64,000 nucleotides of DNA from Brugia malayi (lineage: Eukaryota > Nematoda > Chromadorea > Rhabditida > Onchocercidae). This document shows, in pieces, positions 11,889-25,700 of the stretch. The notes beneath the pieces are model-generated. The model searched no databases, was not told the origin of the DNA, and was given only the letters and a program-made list of their open reading frames with translations. Position 1 is the first letter of the stretch; every line of letters starts with the position of its first letter. Position numbers and translations under genes: made by a program. The stretch is taken from NCBI RefSeq assembly GCF_000002995.4, contig NW_025062479.1:23676221-23740220 (forward strand). The letters are read 5' to 3'.

Positions 11889-14420
11889 TTTAAAGAAACC
11901 ATCCAAACAAAGTTGCCGCTCCAATTGAAAACCTGAAAGAAAATTTGCATCAGCTTAAACCGGCATAAAACATCAGTTGAGTGCAAAGTAAGCTATAATA
12001 TGAACTAACCAGAAACAAGCATACATCATATGATCATTTCTGTGGCTTACTCGTGTCTGACCTCCGATTGGACCACCTCGAATACTAGATTCTAAAATGA
12101 TAACTTAAAGACTTTTCAAAAAATAAAGTAATCTCATTTCATAAATAAATTCATGCTTCTACAGGAGATTTAGGTTACAAATTTCATATTTCAATATCAA
12201 AAATTCAAATCTTCATACCATAACATGCATCAACAAGAACGGGTAATGTGCCGTGTTTTTCTGCCATTTGTTCAACATCTGTATAAAACCAAAGGTCATT
12301 GTCAGGATCATTTCGCCGAATAAAGGACGGCCTCTAAAATAAACAATTTGGAAATTAAAAAACAATGGTTTTTAAAATAAACAAACAAGACCACTACTAT
12401 CTCTATATATACTAGCTAAATTAATCTTCAAGATTACTGCTGCAACTTCTTGAAACTTTCCCATATTTTGTTCTCGGTCCTCTAAAATTGGATTAACTAA
12501 ACATAGGTTTCTGAATTAGGTGAAAAAAAAAAGTCACAGTCAATAAAGTAAGTTACCTTTTCGGTATGACGAACTACTGCATCAAAGGTAACTTGTCCTT
12601 GCACTTGTCCTTCAGTTCGACTTGAAGGAATGATTTTTTGCGGAGAAACCCATCCGCGATTAACCAGAATGATCTGGCTGAATAAATAATTATATCAAAT
12701 AATTTCAACAAATGCAAAAAAGACGAAACAAAGTTGATGAAGCAAGGAAAAAGGTCTTACATGGATTCTTTAAATCTAATCAGTTTAGAAATTGAATCCT
12801 AATAATAATAAATATGCAAAAGCATCAAAATTTGCGTGCATATGGCAGTTAAATTTAAATCTGTATAATCACGAACTAAACAAATAGCATCCTCTCTGTG
12901 CCTAAAACGAATTATTTTATCCTTGAAAATTTACCCCGATGGATGAAGTTTAAACGGAGTGATAACTTGTGCACCAGGGCTACCAAAATTATTTACTGCA
13001 GGTCGAATTTTCGATTTCTTTTCCTCTGAAAGTCTCATTGATATCTCACTTTTTTATATGACACAAAGGTTGCACAAATGAGTTTCACCTTTATCAAATC
13101 GTTGCCTTGGTTGCACATAAAATTCATGGTCATGAAGAAATTCACCCGTTACTTTCACTTTTGCATATTCAAGATCGTCCAATGACGACAAACTAAATTC
13201 AAAGAATTTAAATTTCCGTTGACAGAATTTTTGTATAGATCATGCGAAGTTTCTTTTTCTTTCTTTTTTTTTTAAAAACCGATTAGTTTAATAACTTATT
13301 TAATTATATAAATATGTACACGTCATTTAGAATATGCTATTACTGGAATGAAAATCTTCTGAAATAATTTAAAGTATTACTTATCATCTGGAAATGGTAC
13401 AGCTTCCTGTTTCATTCTATCTTCTATTTTTTTCAATAAATTTGTTTTCCACTGCAATCTCTGTAACTGCCATACACCAAGAGCAAATGCCACTAATGGT
13501 GCAGCCTGCAACCGTCTTTATTTATACTTTTAATGTATATTCACAAGAATTAAGTCTCAAGAACGCATAGATTCAAATGCCACATTTTTCTTAGCAAAAT
13601 TCATTACTCAATTAACGATGGAAAATTTTTTGGAAAAAATGCAAAGTCTAAAATTCAATACCAATCCAATAGGAGAACGCTTGCTCCAGCGTATTTTTGA
13701 GCCTTCTTTCTGAGATTCTTCTGAAAGCTTGTTGACCTAAAATTGATAACGTTTCTTTCTTTAGTAGCTTTTATCCTTTCAAAACTTTTTGAACAAATGA
13801 ATATGCTATGATAATGCAAGTATGCACTTTTCAACGAGGGTATCCTTATGATGGATCGAATTTTTCATAAAATATACATTTCAATTTTACTATACAACTG
13901 TTTCTTTTTATAATATTGAATAAGTATAATTTTTATAATATTGAATAAGTACAAGCATGCAGTTCTGAGTCACAAGTAGCCTATAAAAGAGCGCTAACAA
14001 AATATTCATTTTGATCTTTTCATTTAAATATTAACCAATTTATCTTCTCAGTACCTCTTATTAATTTCGCGATAGTATAAAATTATTTCCAACATACATA
14101 ATCCAATTCCCACCTATGTAATCCATTCATTTCCTGATGATACATGCAATTATTATAGCTCAGCGATTTTAGCTAAAATTTGATCGGTGATTATTAGACT
14201 GAATTCAACATTTCAAGTTTCTTTTTTCCTTTTCTGGAAGTAGGAACATGCAACAAAATTATTACAGTCAGTTAGATTGTCAATAAGATAAGAAAAATAA
14301 ACTTGCATCATAAATTGATGGATTTTGTGTAGAACGACGAAGCAGGCAATGAATATTCTTATCAGAGATCAAATGTTGCAGGAGTTGTTTATTGGTTAAA
14401 CGGCCGGGAATATTCATCAT
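11889..14420 (-). CDS. SURF1: SURF1, cytochrome c oxidase assembly factor
   Basis: Nine minus-strand exons: 14307-14420, 13662-13736, 13381-13505, 13089-13192, 12935-13025, 12557-12677, 12219-12333, 12010-12091 and 11889-11931. All phases agree, giving about 289 aa (human about 300). SURF1 is an inner-mitochondrial-membrane protein with two membrane spans flanking an intermembrane domain; it assists heme a delivery to COX1. Visible hallmarks: a basic presequence (LLRRS), TM1 ending LGVWQLQRLQWK, VKVTGEF, VITPF, ILVNRGWV, DPDNDLWFYTD, the signature GGPIGGQTRV, RNDHMMYACFW, and TM2 running to the stop. The first exon joins in frame only through a GC-AG intron (GAT|GCAAGT); the nearby GT would frameshift. 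That exon is less certain than the other eight. The gene is divergent from the DPF gene, 1.13 kb away. Confidence 0.93.
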
Positions 14421-15548
14421 TCTGAGTTTTCGCAACAGCAATTAGTATACAAGAAATCTCTCTGCTACGGCTAGCACAAATATCATTTCCCTTTAAAAAG
14501 AACGCGTGGAGATCAAATATAAAATGTGTAAGGTTTATATAAAACAAATGAAAACCCGTTTTGTGATGAATAAAATTGAAATATTTTTCACTTCATAAAG
14601 CCAACTTGTAATAGTCCAAAAAAACAGAAAATCATTTCGTATCAAAACTTTTATTAAACAAAAGTTTCCGTGAATTCATCACATAGCGTAAAGTAATTGC
14701 AAGTACAATATAGCAATCAATATAATACAATTTCATATTAATATAAATCAATTTAATTAGATTTAATTCAAGGAGAGAAAACAACAAGAAAATATTCACA
14801 AATTAAAATCATTTAACAGTATGCTTTTATTAAAATGTCCATTAATTGGTCATTAAAAGCCTGTCAAAAGTGCGAAGTGTTTCTGTTAATTTAAAACCAA
14901 TATATCACAACTTATTGGGAATCAAAAAAAAATTGCAATTTACTGTTTTTTTCGAATTCCAACAGCAGTGAATAACTCTATTAGATCGTATTGTTAAAAA
15001 ATGAACATAAAAAAATAAGAATCAATTAAAATTAATCTTTAGTGAATCTCATAAATAAATTTGATTTTATTATAACAAATGTAATCGAGCATTATAAAAT
15101 ATTTTAAAAATGAAAAAAAAAAAGCTTACATTGCACATCAATGATGCCAATTTATTGGGCATAAAAAAAACTTTGAAATATTCAGTTTTTAGTTAGAATT
15201 CTTGAAGTTATTAAGTAATAATTAGGAACAATTCGTGCTTCAGTTATTCGATTCTAAAATACTAAATAATTAATTTGTCGCACCATAAATACAAGAATTA
15301 ATTATTAGGCCGAACCATCTACAATGGAATTCTATGGTTCGTCCAGAGAAATTTGTTAAATAAAAATCAATGAATGTGAAGTGTGGAGGTGATTGATAGT
15401 AATTAGTGATTGGTTAGGTTATCAGTGGTTGATTACGTTATCAGAAACATTAATATAAAGTATAGATTAGATTAGTGTGTTAGAATTAAGATATTATTGA
15501 TTTCGAGTAAATGAGAATATAGGCTTAGCAATTATTTTACAGGTTAAG
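14421..15548. other. Divergent intergenic region between SURF1 and DPF genes
   Basis: About 1.1 kb shared 5' flank of two genes transcribed away from each other, and presumably holding both promoters. No exon seen. An 8-bp inverted repeat, CGAACCAT at 15311-15318 and ATGGTTCG at 15334-15341, stands out from the AT background. T/A homopolymers are common. Confidence 0.6.
15530..15542 (+). promoter_or_regulatory. Candidate spliced-leader trans-splice acceptor of the DPF gene
   Basis: A TTATTTTACAG acceptor ends 6 nt before the ATG at 15549. Its T-rich tract and closeness to the start match nematode outron 3' splice sites. A cis intron from a non-coding first exon would look the same. Confidence 0.5.
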
Positions 15549-18500
15549 ATGATATCAGAATCGTTGTATATAGAAATGATGAAGAATTGCTCGAAATGGA
15601 ACAGTCGGGTAGAAACAGAACGAAAAGGTCGATATACGGTATTAGATCCTCAAACTGGTATAGCACAGCACCCATCACATCATGCCATTTATGAACTATC
15701 TAATCGATATCCACCATCAAATCCTTCTCAGGTTTATCAACATAATTTTTCATTCATTAAAATGAAATTCCCTTCATATATTAGATTATCATATATTAGA
15801 ATCGTATATTTGACTATCACATACTATAATAACGAAGTATTTAGTTCTTTTTTTTTCTAGCAAGCAAGTAAAATTTGGGCAAATAAATTACAAAAAGGAA
15901 GAAGAGGCCAAAAAAAAAAAAAAAAAAAATTTTTTCTTCTACGAGTGTTGCATTGCCCACTTAATGTTTCGAAACTCGCAAGTTTAAAATTAATGTAGGT
16001 TGTGAAAATTGATACACAATTCATCATTGCACCATTTTGTATTACTGCGAAGATTGCATTGCACTGATACATTAAATTAAATGACCACTAACTTTTGTAC
16101 ATTATAAAACTATCATTATTATCTGCAAAATTACTGATAATATTACACTGTCACTAGCGGAATTATTAGTAAATTTTTCTGCTTTCTTAACATTGGTGCA
16201 GTTCTAGATACTTATTGTTATTATAACTATAGTTATACTGTTGAAATTGCTCGTGTTGTTATCCTTTGTGTGATGAATTCGTTATAGTTTCAGTCGCAGT
16301 TTCAATGTACTCATGTTATTGTTGTTTTTGTCGCTATTTCTGTTTCATTGTCTTGAGAGTGTGTGTAGGTTTTATATTAAGTTATAATTGTAGGTGTTTT
16401 CGATTAAATTACCATGTATTTTTTGTATCATATGTGGTTCCTTACCTTCGTACACTTCCAATATTTCACATTTTAATTTTACTTTTCAATTTTTCATAGA
16501 TTTCTGTTATCCCAATAACAATTTTTTTTTTTTTTTTTCAGTATTGCACATATGGTAGCAGGCGTTGGAAGAAAAGGAAGTCAGCGCCAACATCAGATGC
16601 AACTGAAATGAAATATATATTAGAATGTAATCCAACAATTAGCGATGTGATAAATCAAGCTAGTTCAGCCGGCCAGGGTAACTATCAGGATCTTATTATT
16701 TATTTATTTTGTTTTTGGTTTTTTTTTTTTTGCTTTGAAATGGTTCTATAAAATTTAATTCTTAATGAAGAGATTTGCGAATCATTGTTCGTGTACTATC
16801 GAAATTTTATTTTCACTATCATTTCTTTTTTAGATCCGACTGATTTTCAATCACTGACAGCGATGGCGAATTCATCATTAGAAAATCATTTCACTGAAAA
16901 AAGAAAAGTCTATGTAAGTCTTAACTTGATTAATTTATGTATGAAATTTTACGATAAAAGAAGGGTAATGGTTGATTTTCAAGGTTATTTTTAATTTATA
17001 TGCAAGCTTTTTGAAGAAGCTTATATCGATCCAAGCATTAAGTTTGTTTGCTTCTTTATCGTGCAATGATTAAACAATTAATTTTGATTCATTGTTGGTT
17101 AATCTGTTGATGATGATGGCAATTTAATTATCCTATATTTATAGGTTATAAAAGAACCAGGAGTAGACATGGAAGTGGAGGAAGCAAGCGAAGAAGATCC
17201 TGGTGAGGCATCAGATGAAGAAGAATGGTCAGATGGAAGAAAAAAACGTAAAAGGAGAGGTGCTGCAGGAGGGAGTCGGGGTGGACGCAAAAATGCGACA
17301 ACCTTATCTGTGAATATACCGCCAACGCAGGGATTTACACCAGATCCCAAACCTTTTTCATGTAATTGTAAGTGTTTCGTAATTTCTGGACCTTTTTTTT
17401 TTTTTTTTTTTTTTACTATGCGTGAAGTATTAATAATATCCTATCCGGTCACCTTTCTTCTTTCATCGACTAACTGTGGAAATATTTTTTGGTGTTAATT
17501 TCTCAAACTCGATAACATTAATTTCCATTTAATTGGTACGCATCCTTTCAGTATGCGGTGCCAAATATAAAAGTCGTCCGGGTTTAAACTATCATCGAGC
17601 TCATGTGCATGCAGATAATGTCAGTCCATCAACAACGCCCCAACCAGCACATCGTATTGATTGATTCTTTTGCTTTATTGGTTACCAGTTTATTTATTGC
17701 AGAGGGATACAAACATCTGGGTTTAGTTGTCATCTCCGGGTAGCATCCAGAACTTTTTCAGCTTACAACGATTCAAACGGGTTTACTTTATCAAACTATA
17801 ACTGTATCAAAAAATGCTTGTTTTCGGTGATACACACATTTGTTGTTATCCATTTGCTTTCGGAAATGTCCAATTAGTATTTCTTTATATATATTAATAA
17901 GTATAAAAACTTTCTCCAATGAGGTTTTTTTTGGCAGTAACACAACAGAGCGTAGTATTTTGAAGAAGTCGAAAAAACTGAAGACATTTCAAATTTGGAA
18001 ACTGCCAGAAGGTCAGAGATTGTTTTTAATTTTTAAGATTGGCTTATCGAATTGCAATATGCTTACGAAATGCATGGTTGGGTATAGGCACATATATCCC
18101 ATTCCAGGACTATCACCATGTATAAAAAAATTGATCCCTAAATAGTGGAACAGAATTCCGTGGATATTACAGCTGTTTGGAAAATATGCTGCATTCATTA
18201 CAGCATGCTTAAATTGGATTGTCTGTGTTGCTTGCGGGTTGCTCATGATGAGTGCTTTTCAGTGCTATCGCCGAGTATCGATGTGTCCACGGTTTGCGAC
18301 TTATGTTTGGGTGATTGCAACCAGAACAAAAAAACAATGAAGCCGGAACAGCTTATTAGCTGTCATGATTGTGGAAGATCAGGTAATAGTGTTGCAGCAT
18401 ACATAAATATCATGTTATTATGTTGTAAATGTGTCATATTAATATATTTCTCGGGATTGTCACTTCATATCTAACCATTCAGGTCATTTATGCAATGCAT

Positions 18501-19159
18501 ATTTTGCTCACTGCTTTTATATAATTTGTGATTATTTCACATTGACTGCAGTAGAAGGATGATCATGCTTAGTAGAAGGAGTAATTTGTGTATTTTTGCT
18601 ACACAAATTACTTTCAAGCTGTGCAGCTAGAGTATCTTCAAATTTCATGATAGATATTTTGATTGTCTAATGTATTCTAATTATGATAAGTTCATGGCAT
18701 TGTTTTTATGGAATACTTGCAGGCCATCCGAGTTGTCTTAAGTTTACGGATAATATGCTTACATCTACCGGCAAATATGGTTGGCAATGTATTGAATGTA
18801 AAAGTTGCGCGATTTGTGGATTCTCAGATAATGACGTTTGTTTACTCTTCTCTAAATTCTTGTTCCGATTTTTCACTATAATATAAGTTTTTTTTTTTTT
18901 TTCTGCTTAACTTTTATAAAATTCCTTGTCAGTAACATTTGATGTATTTTTTGCTATGTTTGAGAAAAAGTTATAAATTCTAAAAATGAATATGTTTTAG
19001 GATCAGTTGTTATTCTGTGATGATTGTGATCGCGGCTTTCATCTTTACTGTTTGCGGCCTCCACTTCCGCAGGCTCCGGAAGGTGAATGGAGTTGTCATT
19101 TGTGTCAGAAGCAGTTTGGTGCACAAGCTTCGCTTCCAGTAGTAAATACAAAGAAATGA
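15549..19159 (+). CDS. DPF/BAF45-family double-PHD-finger protein
   Basis: Eight plus-strand exons: 15549-15731, 16542-16677, 16834-16913, 17145-17367, 17552-17653, 18263-18382, 18723-18835 and 19001-19159. All phases agree, giving about 371 aa (human DPF2 391). Domains: an N-terminal Requiem segment ([30 protein letters not shown]); an acidic run then a basic run KKRKRRG (probable NLS) at about 150-175; a single C2H2 finger (CNLCGAKY .. HRAHVH); a first PHD finger (CDLCLGD .. [12 protein letters not shown] .. CIEC); and a second (CAICG .. [15 protein letters not shown] .. WSCHLC). DPF proteins are BAF (SWI/SNF) subunits that read acylated or unmodified histone H3 tails. The C. elegans equivalent is dpff-1. 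Two acceptor-proximal open stretches in the introns (e.g. 18145-18262) are not coding. AATAAA lies near 19818. Confidence 0.95.
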
Positions 19160-22100
19160 ATATGTGTCTATCCTAATTGGGCCTGACTACTTAGATCTTC
19201 CGTCATATCCTTAATTAACATTTGCATTTCCGAATGATCTGTTATGCTTCATTTTCAAGTTTTTATTGTTTACTTGCAAATTTGCCGGTGAAATAACTAG
19301 CGTTTTTGGCCAATTCTAAGTTTTTCTGTTTTTTCAAGCCAAAAGAAACGTGTCGGTTGTGCTTGTTTGTCAAATGTCAAAAGAAAAAAGAAACAGATGT
19401 TTATGTGTGATCCAATCCATTTGATAGTTTAAAATTATAATGAACGTGAAGGGAACATTAGAATTTAGTGAACAGAGAAGAGAGAACAACCAATTAATAT
19501 TTTTATATGATTACTAGCATTGATGTATTTTTATTGAGAAGCATACCTCGAAATAACATATCTGTACGGGTTATCCAAAGCACTATAGTTATATTCACTG
19601 ATTCATCCGTAATTGTTATAATTGTCATTTGAAAAAATGAATTTTTCTAGTTGGAAGAATTAAAAAATTAACAAAAAATTTTATCTGATCTTTTATAATA
19701 AGTGCTTTACATAATACATCCGACAGAGTATTATTTCAAATTTATTGTTTTTTGCCGATATGTTTGATTTTGATTTTTTTTTTTTTTCTTCTTTGACTTG
19801 GTTGCATTGTCTCATTACAATAAATTTATCATTTACAATTAATTGTTTGTTTACATTTCAAAAAAAAAAAAAAAAAAGGAAGAAAGAAGAAGGAAAATTG
19901 TAAACATAAATACACAATTATTAAATGTTCGCAAATTTCTGCATAAAAAATTGATTTTATTATACTAATATAAAGTTCATGCTAATTTATCACATTAATT
20001 TACCAATTATTAATCATGTAAGCATACTATTTATTATTCATGTAAGCAATTTCAACATTTAAATTTTGCTTTAAAATAGTGAAACCGGATATTTGCATAT
20101 AGATAGAAGTGAACATGTAATTTATATCTATCTATCCTCATCTAATTCAATTTACTTTACTTACACTAAGTCGCAAATAAATTTGGTCAACAAAATCCAA
20201 TGAAATTTGCTATGGTATCGAATGTTCGAAACAATTCTTATTTCTATTTTCCTTTTTTTTTTTTTTCATACTTCTTCATTTCATTACAGCATTTGCTACT
20301 TATTTTTTTTCCACTATTTTCTCTTTTTTTTTTTCTTCACTAATATTTAATTACTATCACTAATATTTGAAGAAAATTTGCAATATATCATTTAAAAAGA
20401 TTTATTTAAGATGTTTCTAAAAAAAAGAAAAAAAAAATCATTCATTGAAGTTAATCCACTCTATTTTGACATTCTATTTATTTACAATTGCTAATCAATT
20501 TCTATGTTAAATTTTAATTGTATAAAACTATTAATCGCTTTCGAAATTTATCTATTAAAGTTTATTTATCTATTAAAGTTTATTTCATTGTTTTATGAAA
20601 ATTTTAATTTTTAGTAATGTTAAACTGAGTTAGCAAAATAACTAAGAAAAATGATCTGACTTTATCGATTTGCTCAAAAATTTCTAATCGTAGCTTAAAT
20701 AATATAATTTGTAAGAGTAGTTTATTTGTTCTTTTCTTCTGCTAAATTTAAAGTTTTAGGATGAAGCGCAAATGGTATCGTTTTAGTTTTAGCATTTATA
20801 AAGAAAGCCATTTATTATTTGCATATCAATAAAGTAAAGTAAAAAGTAAAAAGAAAGAAATTCAAAAACGGAACGCTTAATTTATAACTAAATTTATTGA
20901 TACCTTTGATTTGCTTACTATATTTCATCTAAATGAAAGGCTTTATCTCATCCACTCTTTTATTACAATCATTTTTTTGATCATAAATTCGCACACAATT
21001 TGCGCCATTATTATTCATCGATAATTGTATAATTTTCAATTCAAATTATTATTTATAAAATATTTATAAAAATAAATTATCATTTATAAAACATTTTTAA
21101 AATATATAACATCAAGAAAAGCTATATGAAAATTCATTTTTTATGTTATGAAAAATCATTTAAACATACCTATATGGCTGCTTATTGTCAAATTCGACCA
21201 AATAATTTAGGAAAAAAATTTCCATGAAGATAAATGAACTATTTTTAATTTAGCTTAATTAAATTTCAATATTCTAAATGATCCATTTATCTTGTATAAT
21301 ATGTGCGAACTTACTAATTTTGCTAAATTCTTTTGATTCAACATTTTTTCACTCGTATTTAAATCATAATTAACCATAAAAAATCCACTATCTGTATTAT
21401 TATAGCTATTTCACTTTAATAGTAATAATAGTAATTAGAAATATGGAAGGCGATAACTATGTTACAAGAACTTCAAAATAGATACTTCAAAATCAATCAT
21501 TTCTCATCAGAAATATCAAATTGCACCAAAAATAAAAAATAAAAATAAAATAAACAACTTGAAAAAGCAGTAAATATTTTTTTTTATTTTTTGTTGTGCA
21601 AAACAGAGTTTTTATAGAAAAAAATCTATAATTTTATAATAAGGTGCTGCAATCAGAATTACGAGATATTTTGTTATTTGATAACATCGTAATGATTCAT
21701 ACTTTTTTTTATTATTGTATGGGAAAAATTATTTGATATTATCAGTCTGTTAGATGAATCAGATTATTCATTAACTGTTGATAATATTTGAAAATGAATT
21801 CGATATGAACTGATAATTTTATGGAAAAATTGTTGATAAATTAGTCCAACAAGATGAATCTTTTTTTGAGATTTGTATCTTATCAATTCAGTATGATAAA
21901 ATAAATGATAAATGAACAAAATATATTTAACAATAAACAGCATCATCAATATAATAGTTGCTTAATAGATAATTATGATCATTATGCAAATGCTATATAA
22001 TGTTACTAATTATTAAACCAATTTTTATTTAACGATAACAAATGGATCGAAAGAATCATAAATACAACTTACGATTATCATTCACAGCAATTAATTACAA
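19160..22100. other. AT-rich gene-free region, first part
   Basis: 3' flank of the DPF gene. No exon, tRNA or other gene recognised on either strand. Long A and T homopolymers (e.g. 19860-19878, 20256-20268) and AT-rich dyads dominate. Confidence 0.55.
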
Positions 22101-22129
22101 ACTTGCAACTCTTCATAATTTATAGTTAT

Positions 22130-22770
22130 ATCTATCATTCATATCACAATTATCAGTTACAACTATGTATCATATCATAGTTATGATATGATTATAACTT
22201 ATAATTATCTTTTAGATCATAACCATCAGTTACAACTAACAATCATGTCATGACTAATAAGCTACTATCATATTGTGATTATGAGTTAGAGTTACAACTA
22301 TCTATCATATCATAGTATCTATTTATTATATCTGTCTCGGGTTACAGTTACAACTGTTACGGGCTACAGTAACGGCTTTGTGAGTTACAGTAACAACTAT
22401 TACTAATCACAGTAATAACTATTATGAGTTATATTACATTGACAACTATTATGTAGTTAATGCAACTATTATACCATAATAATGAGTTACAGTAACTACT
22501 ATTATGAGCTACAGTAACGGCTTTATGAGTTACAGTAACAACCATTACTAATTATAGTAACAACTATTATGAAATACATTACATTGACAGCTATTATGCA
22601 GTTATTATGAGTTATAGTTACAACTATCTATTATACTATAATAATGAGTTACATTTACTACTATTGTGAGTTATAGTCACAACTATTATGAGCTACAGTA
22701 ACAGCTCTGTGAGTTACAGTAACAACTGCTATGAGTTACAGTTACAAGTACAGTTGTAACTATTTTTCAT
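22130..22770. repeat. Degenerate tandem repeat with core GAGTTACAGTAACAACTATTA
   Basis: Imperfect copies of GAGTTACAGTAACAACTATTAT and its variants recur across about 600 bp. Many units are near-palindromic (GTTACAGTAAC, AGTTACAACT), so the array could form local hairpins. No coding potential. Confidence 0.75.
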
Positions 22771-25150
22771 ATCAAAATCATCAATTACAAATCGTTACTA
22801 TCATATCGAGTAAAAGACCAACTGTAAAAATAAATTAACTAATTGAAAAAAATTTTACGATTTCATAATGATATGATAATATCACTGAGGTGATAACACA
22901 TACAGTTAGATATGTGTGTGCATTTATTCTTTTTATCACTAAACAACAATTATTTTAAACTGGATAGAAGTTGCATTATATAAATAAATCAGAACTTAAA
23001 TAAATAATTAAAAACTTATAAATAAAAAAAGAATTTAAATCATCGTATTGATTGAAAATTCAAAATAAATTCTTTGAATCGATAGTCAACGTCCAAATTA
23101 ATGTCTAAAAATTTTGATTAAATTTTATGAATAATATAAGAATAAGCATTACTAGCAAAATCTTTCATTTCTTATTTCATCAAAAGTTTAGTTTGAAAAT
23201 TTTTATTGACACTGTCAGAAGAGAAGAGCATCAAAAATTGAAGGATATCTTTTTGAGGGACGATAAATGACTAGAAATTACGAATCATCTACAATGTCAC
23301 ATCTGATAGCTTGTCATTGTCATCGAAATGAGAGATTGAAATGATTCATAGTTTGCACGGAACATAAAATTTGAGAGGAAAAAATGTAAATAAAAGCTTT
23401 TTAAAGTTGAACGAACGACATGATTGGATTGTTCGGTAAATAATTGTGTTAGAAGCAATGAAGAAAAAAAAAAAAAAAAAAAAAAAAACATAAAAAAGTA
23501 AAGGTTGAAGAGTAAGGTGACCTTGAAAACGAAAATTTACAATCAGCTAAGTGAAAGGGACAAAAAGAAAATGAAAAAATTTTAAAAATAGCCAATCAAT
23601 AAATTTGTATATTTACCATACTATGACAATTTTACAGGTAGATAAAATGATTATAATACCCAGGAAAATCCTTTGATCGCAGCATTATTATTTTTAATAA
23701 ATAATGACACATTACATAAAATGATGATGTGATATAATTTTAAAAAGTACATTTCTTACTTTTGCATTACTAAATTTTTCTGCTTGAAAAAAAAATAATC
23801 AAATTGCTCTGACAGATTTAAAAGAAAAAAAGAAGAAATGATTGAAATGTTTAAAATAAATTTGAAAAAATAAATTTTAGTGCAAATAAATTGAGTAATA
23901 ATTTATTGCTTAGCAAAGTAAAAAAAAAAAATAAATAAATATAGATATATATGCATATATGTTTTTAGTGAATTTGAAATTTTTAACATTTTTGATAGGA
24001 ATTTCAAATATGAAATAAATAATCATAAATATTATTTATGAATTTTAACACTGCCAAAGATTCTTCTTAATATTTTCTTTTTCTTTTTTTTTTTTTATTT
24101 ATTCCAATGCATATTTTAGCAAACATATTTGTTTGTTTTTCATTGTTTTTCATTGTTTTTTTATTTTTTTAGTTTTATTTTTGCAATATTATCACTAATA
24201 GGAAAAAAAAAAAGAAATTATTCAACAAAGTATAAAAAATTTTACAATTGTGTGTGTGTGTGTGTGTATTAAATATTTATAAATTTAAATAGTTTAGAAA
24301 AAAAAATTTTTTTTTTTTTTTTTGTTTCTAAATAATACATTTTATGTCCTTTTGCTAAGCATTAAAATCTGAGCATTAAAATCATTTCAAAATTAAAAGA
24401 GCCTCAAAAAAAAAAAAGCAAAAAGAGCCAGCTTACGAGCTAAGTGGCCAATCAGTCCTCATAAGTGGTTAATTGCTCAAGGAGTTGTTTTCGTGATGTT
24501 TTAAGACATTTGAAATATTTCCGTTTAATGATAGATGTAAAAATTATTCAAAAGATTAATTTAAAAAAAAAAAAAAAAAAGGAAATCTTCTTTTTTAGTT
24601 TTTTAATTTTTTTTTTTTGCTTCTCTTAATTTGATCATATTTCATCCAAAGTTCAATTAATTTTTTACTGTTATATAAAAAAAAGAAAAAAAAAAGGGAA
24701 ACGATACTTAAAATATTAGAAATAAAAAGAAAGACATATCTTTTTTTGCGAATCAATAAAATCAATATTTATTTTTTGTTATTTCTTTTATAAAATTTTT
24801 AAAATTTATTTGTTAAAATCATACATTCAAAAAAGAAAAAAGGATTTAATGAGCTTTAGGTTTAAAAGTATTATTAAAACTTGGACTTTTATATTTCATC
24901 TTTGAGCATTTCATAATTTGTTTTTTTTTTCTTTTATCCATATTTGTTAGCAAATTATTAAAGTTTCATTTATAACAATTTTGAAATTTGTTTATTCATT
25001 ATTTTGCATGGTTCGTGAATACAAAAATATTTTATCAGGATTTGAATTTTTTACTTTTATTTGTTGACAAATTTTGTTGCAGGATAGCAAACACTGTTAT
25101 TTTACAATTTAATCTTTTTTATCAATTATTTAAGCATATATTGGGTTTTG
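22771..25150. other. AT-rich gene-free region, second part
   Basis: No gene seen. It contains long A-runs (23463-23488), a (TG)n microsatellite at 24249-24268, and a short less AT-rich patch (about 24415-24500) that has stops in all frames I read. Confidence 0.5.
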
Positions 25151-25154
25151 ATTA

Positions 25155-25700
25155 ATAACTATGACAACAACAAATAATCGACAAACAACATCAAGCAACA
25201 AACAACATCAAACAACAAACAACATCAAACAACAAACGACATCAAACAGCAAATAACATCAAACATCAAACAACAAACAACATCGAACAACAAACGACAT
25301 CAAACAGCAAATAACATCAAACATCAAACAACAAACAACATAAAACAACAAACGGCATCAAACGACAAATAACATTAAGCAACAAACAACGACAAACAAC
25401 AAACAACATTAGGCAACAAATAACATCAAACAATAAACAACAAACAACATCAAACATCAAACAACAGACAGCATCAAACAACAAACAACATCAAACAACA
25501 AACGACAAATAACATTAAGCAACAAACAACGACAAACAACAAACAACATTAGGCAACAAATAACATCAAACAACAAACAACAAAAACATCAAACATCAAG
25601 CAACAAATAAGACCAAACAACAGACAGCATCAAACAACAAAGAACATCAATCAACAATCAACAAACAAAAATAAACAAAAGCAGTAAACAACTAAAAAAC
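25155..25700. repeat. A/C-rich tandem array with ACAACAAACAACATCAA core
   Basis: About 540 bp of irregular units built from CAACAAACAACATCAAA, with nested longer copies: the block ACGACAAATAACATTAAGCA near 25362 recurs near 25503. The plus strand is nearly G-free, like the 11-bp satellite, although the unit differs. Confidence 0.85.

Noticed and set aside
17099..17350. Minus-strand Pro/Ser-rich frame
   Set aside because: Antisense shadow of DPF exon 4, whose acidic and basic runs read as Ser/Pro on the other strand.
18145..18262. ATG and open frame running into the first PHD exon
   Set aside because: A TTTTCAG acceptor at 18256-18262 joins exon 5 with correct phase and family alignment, so the upstream open stretch is intronic.
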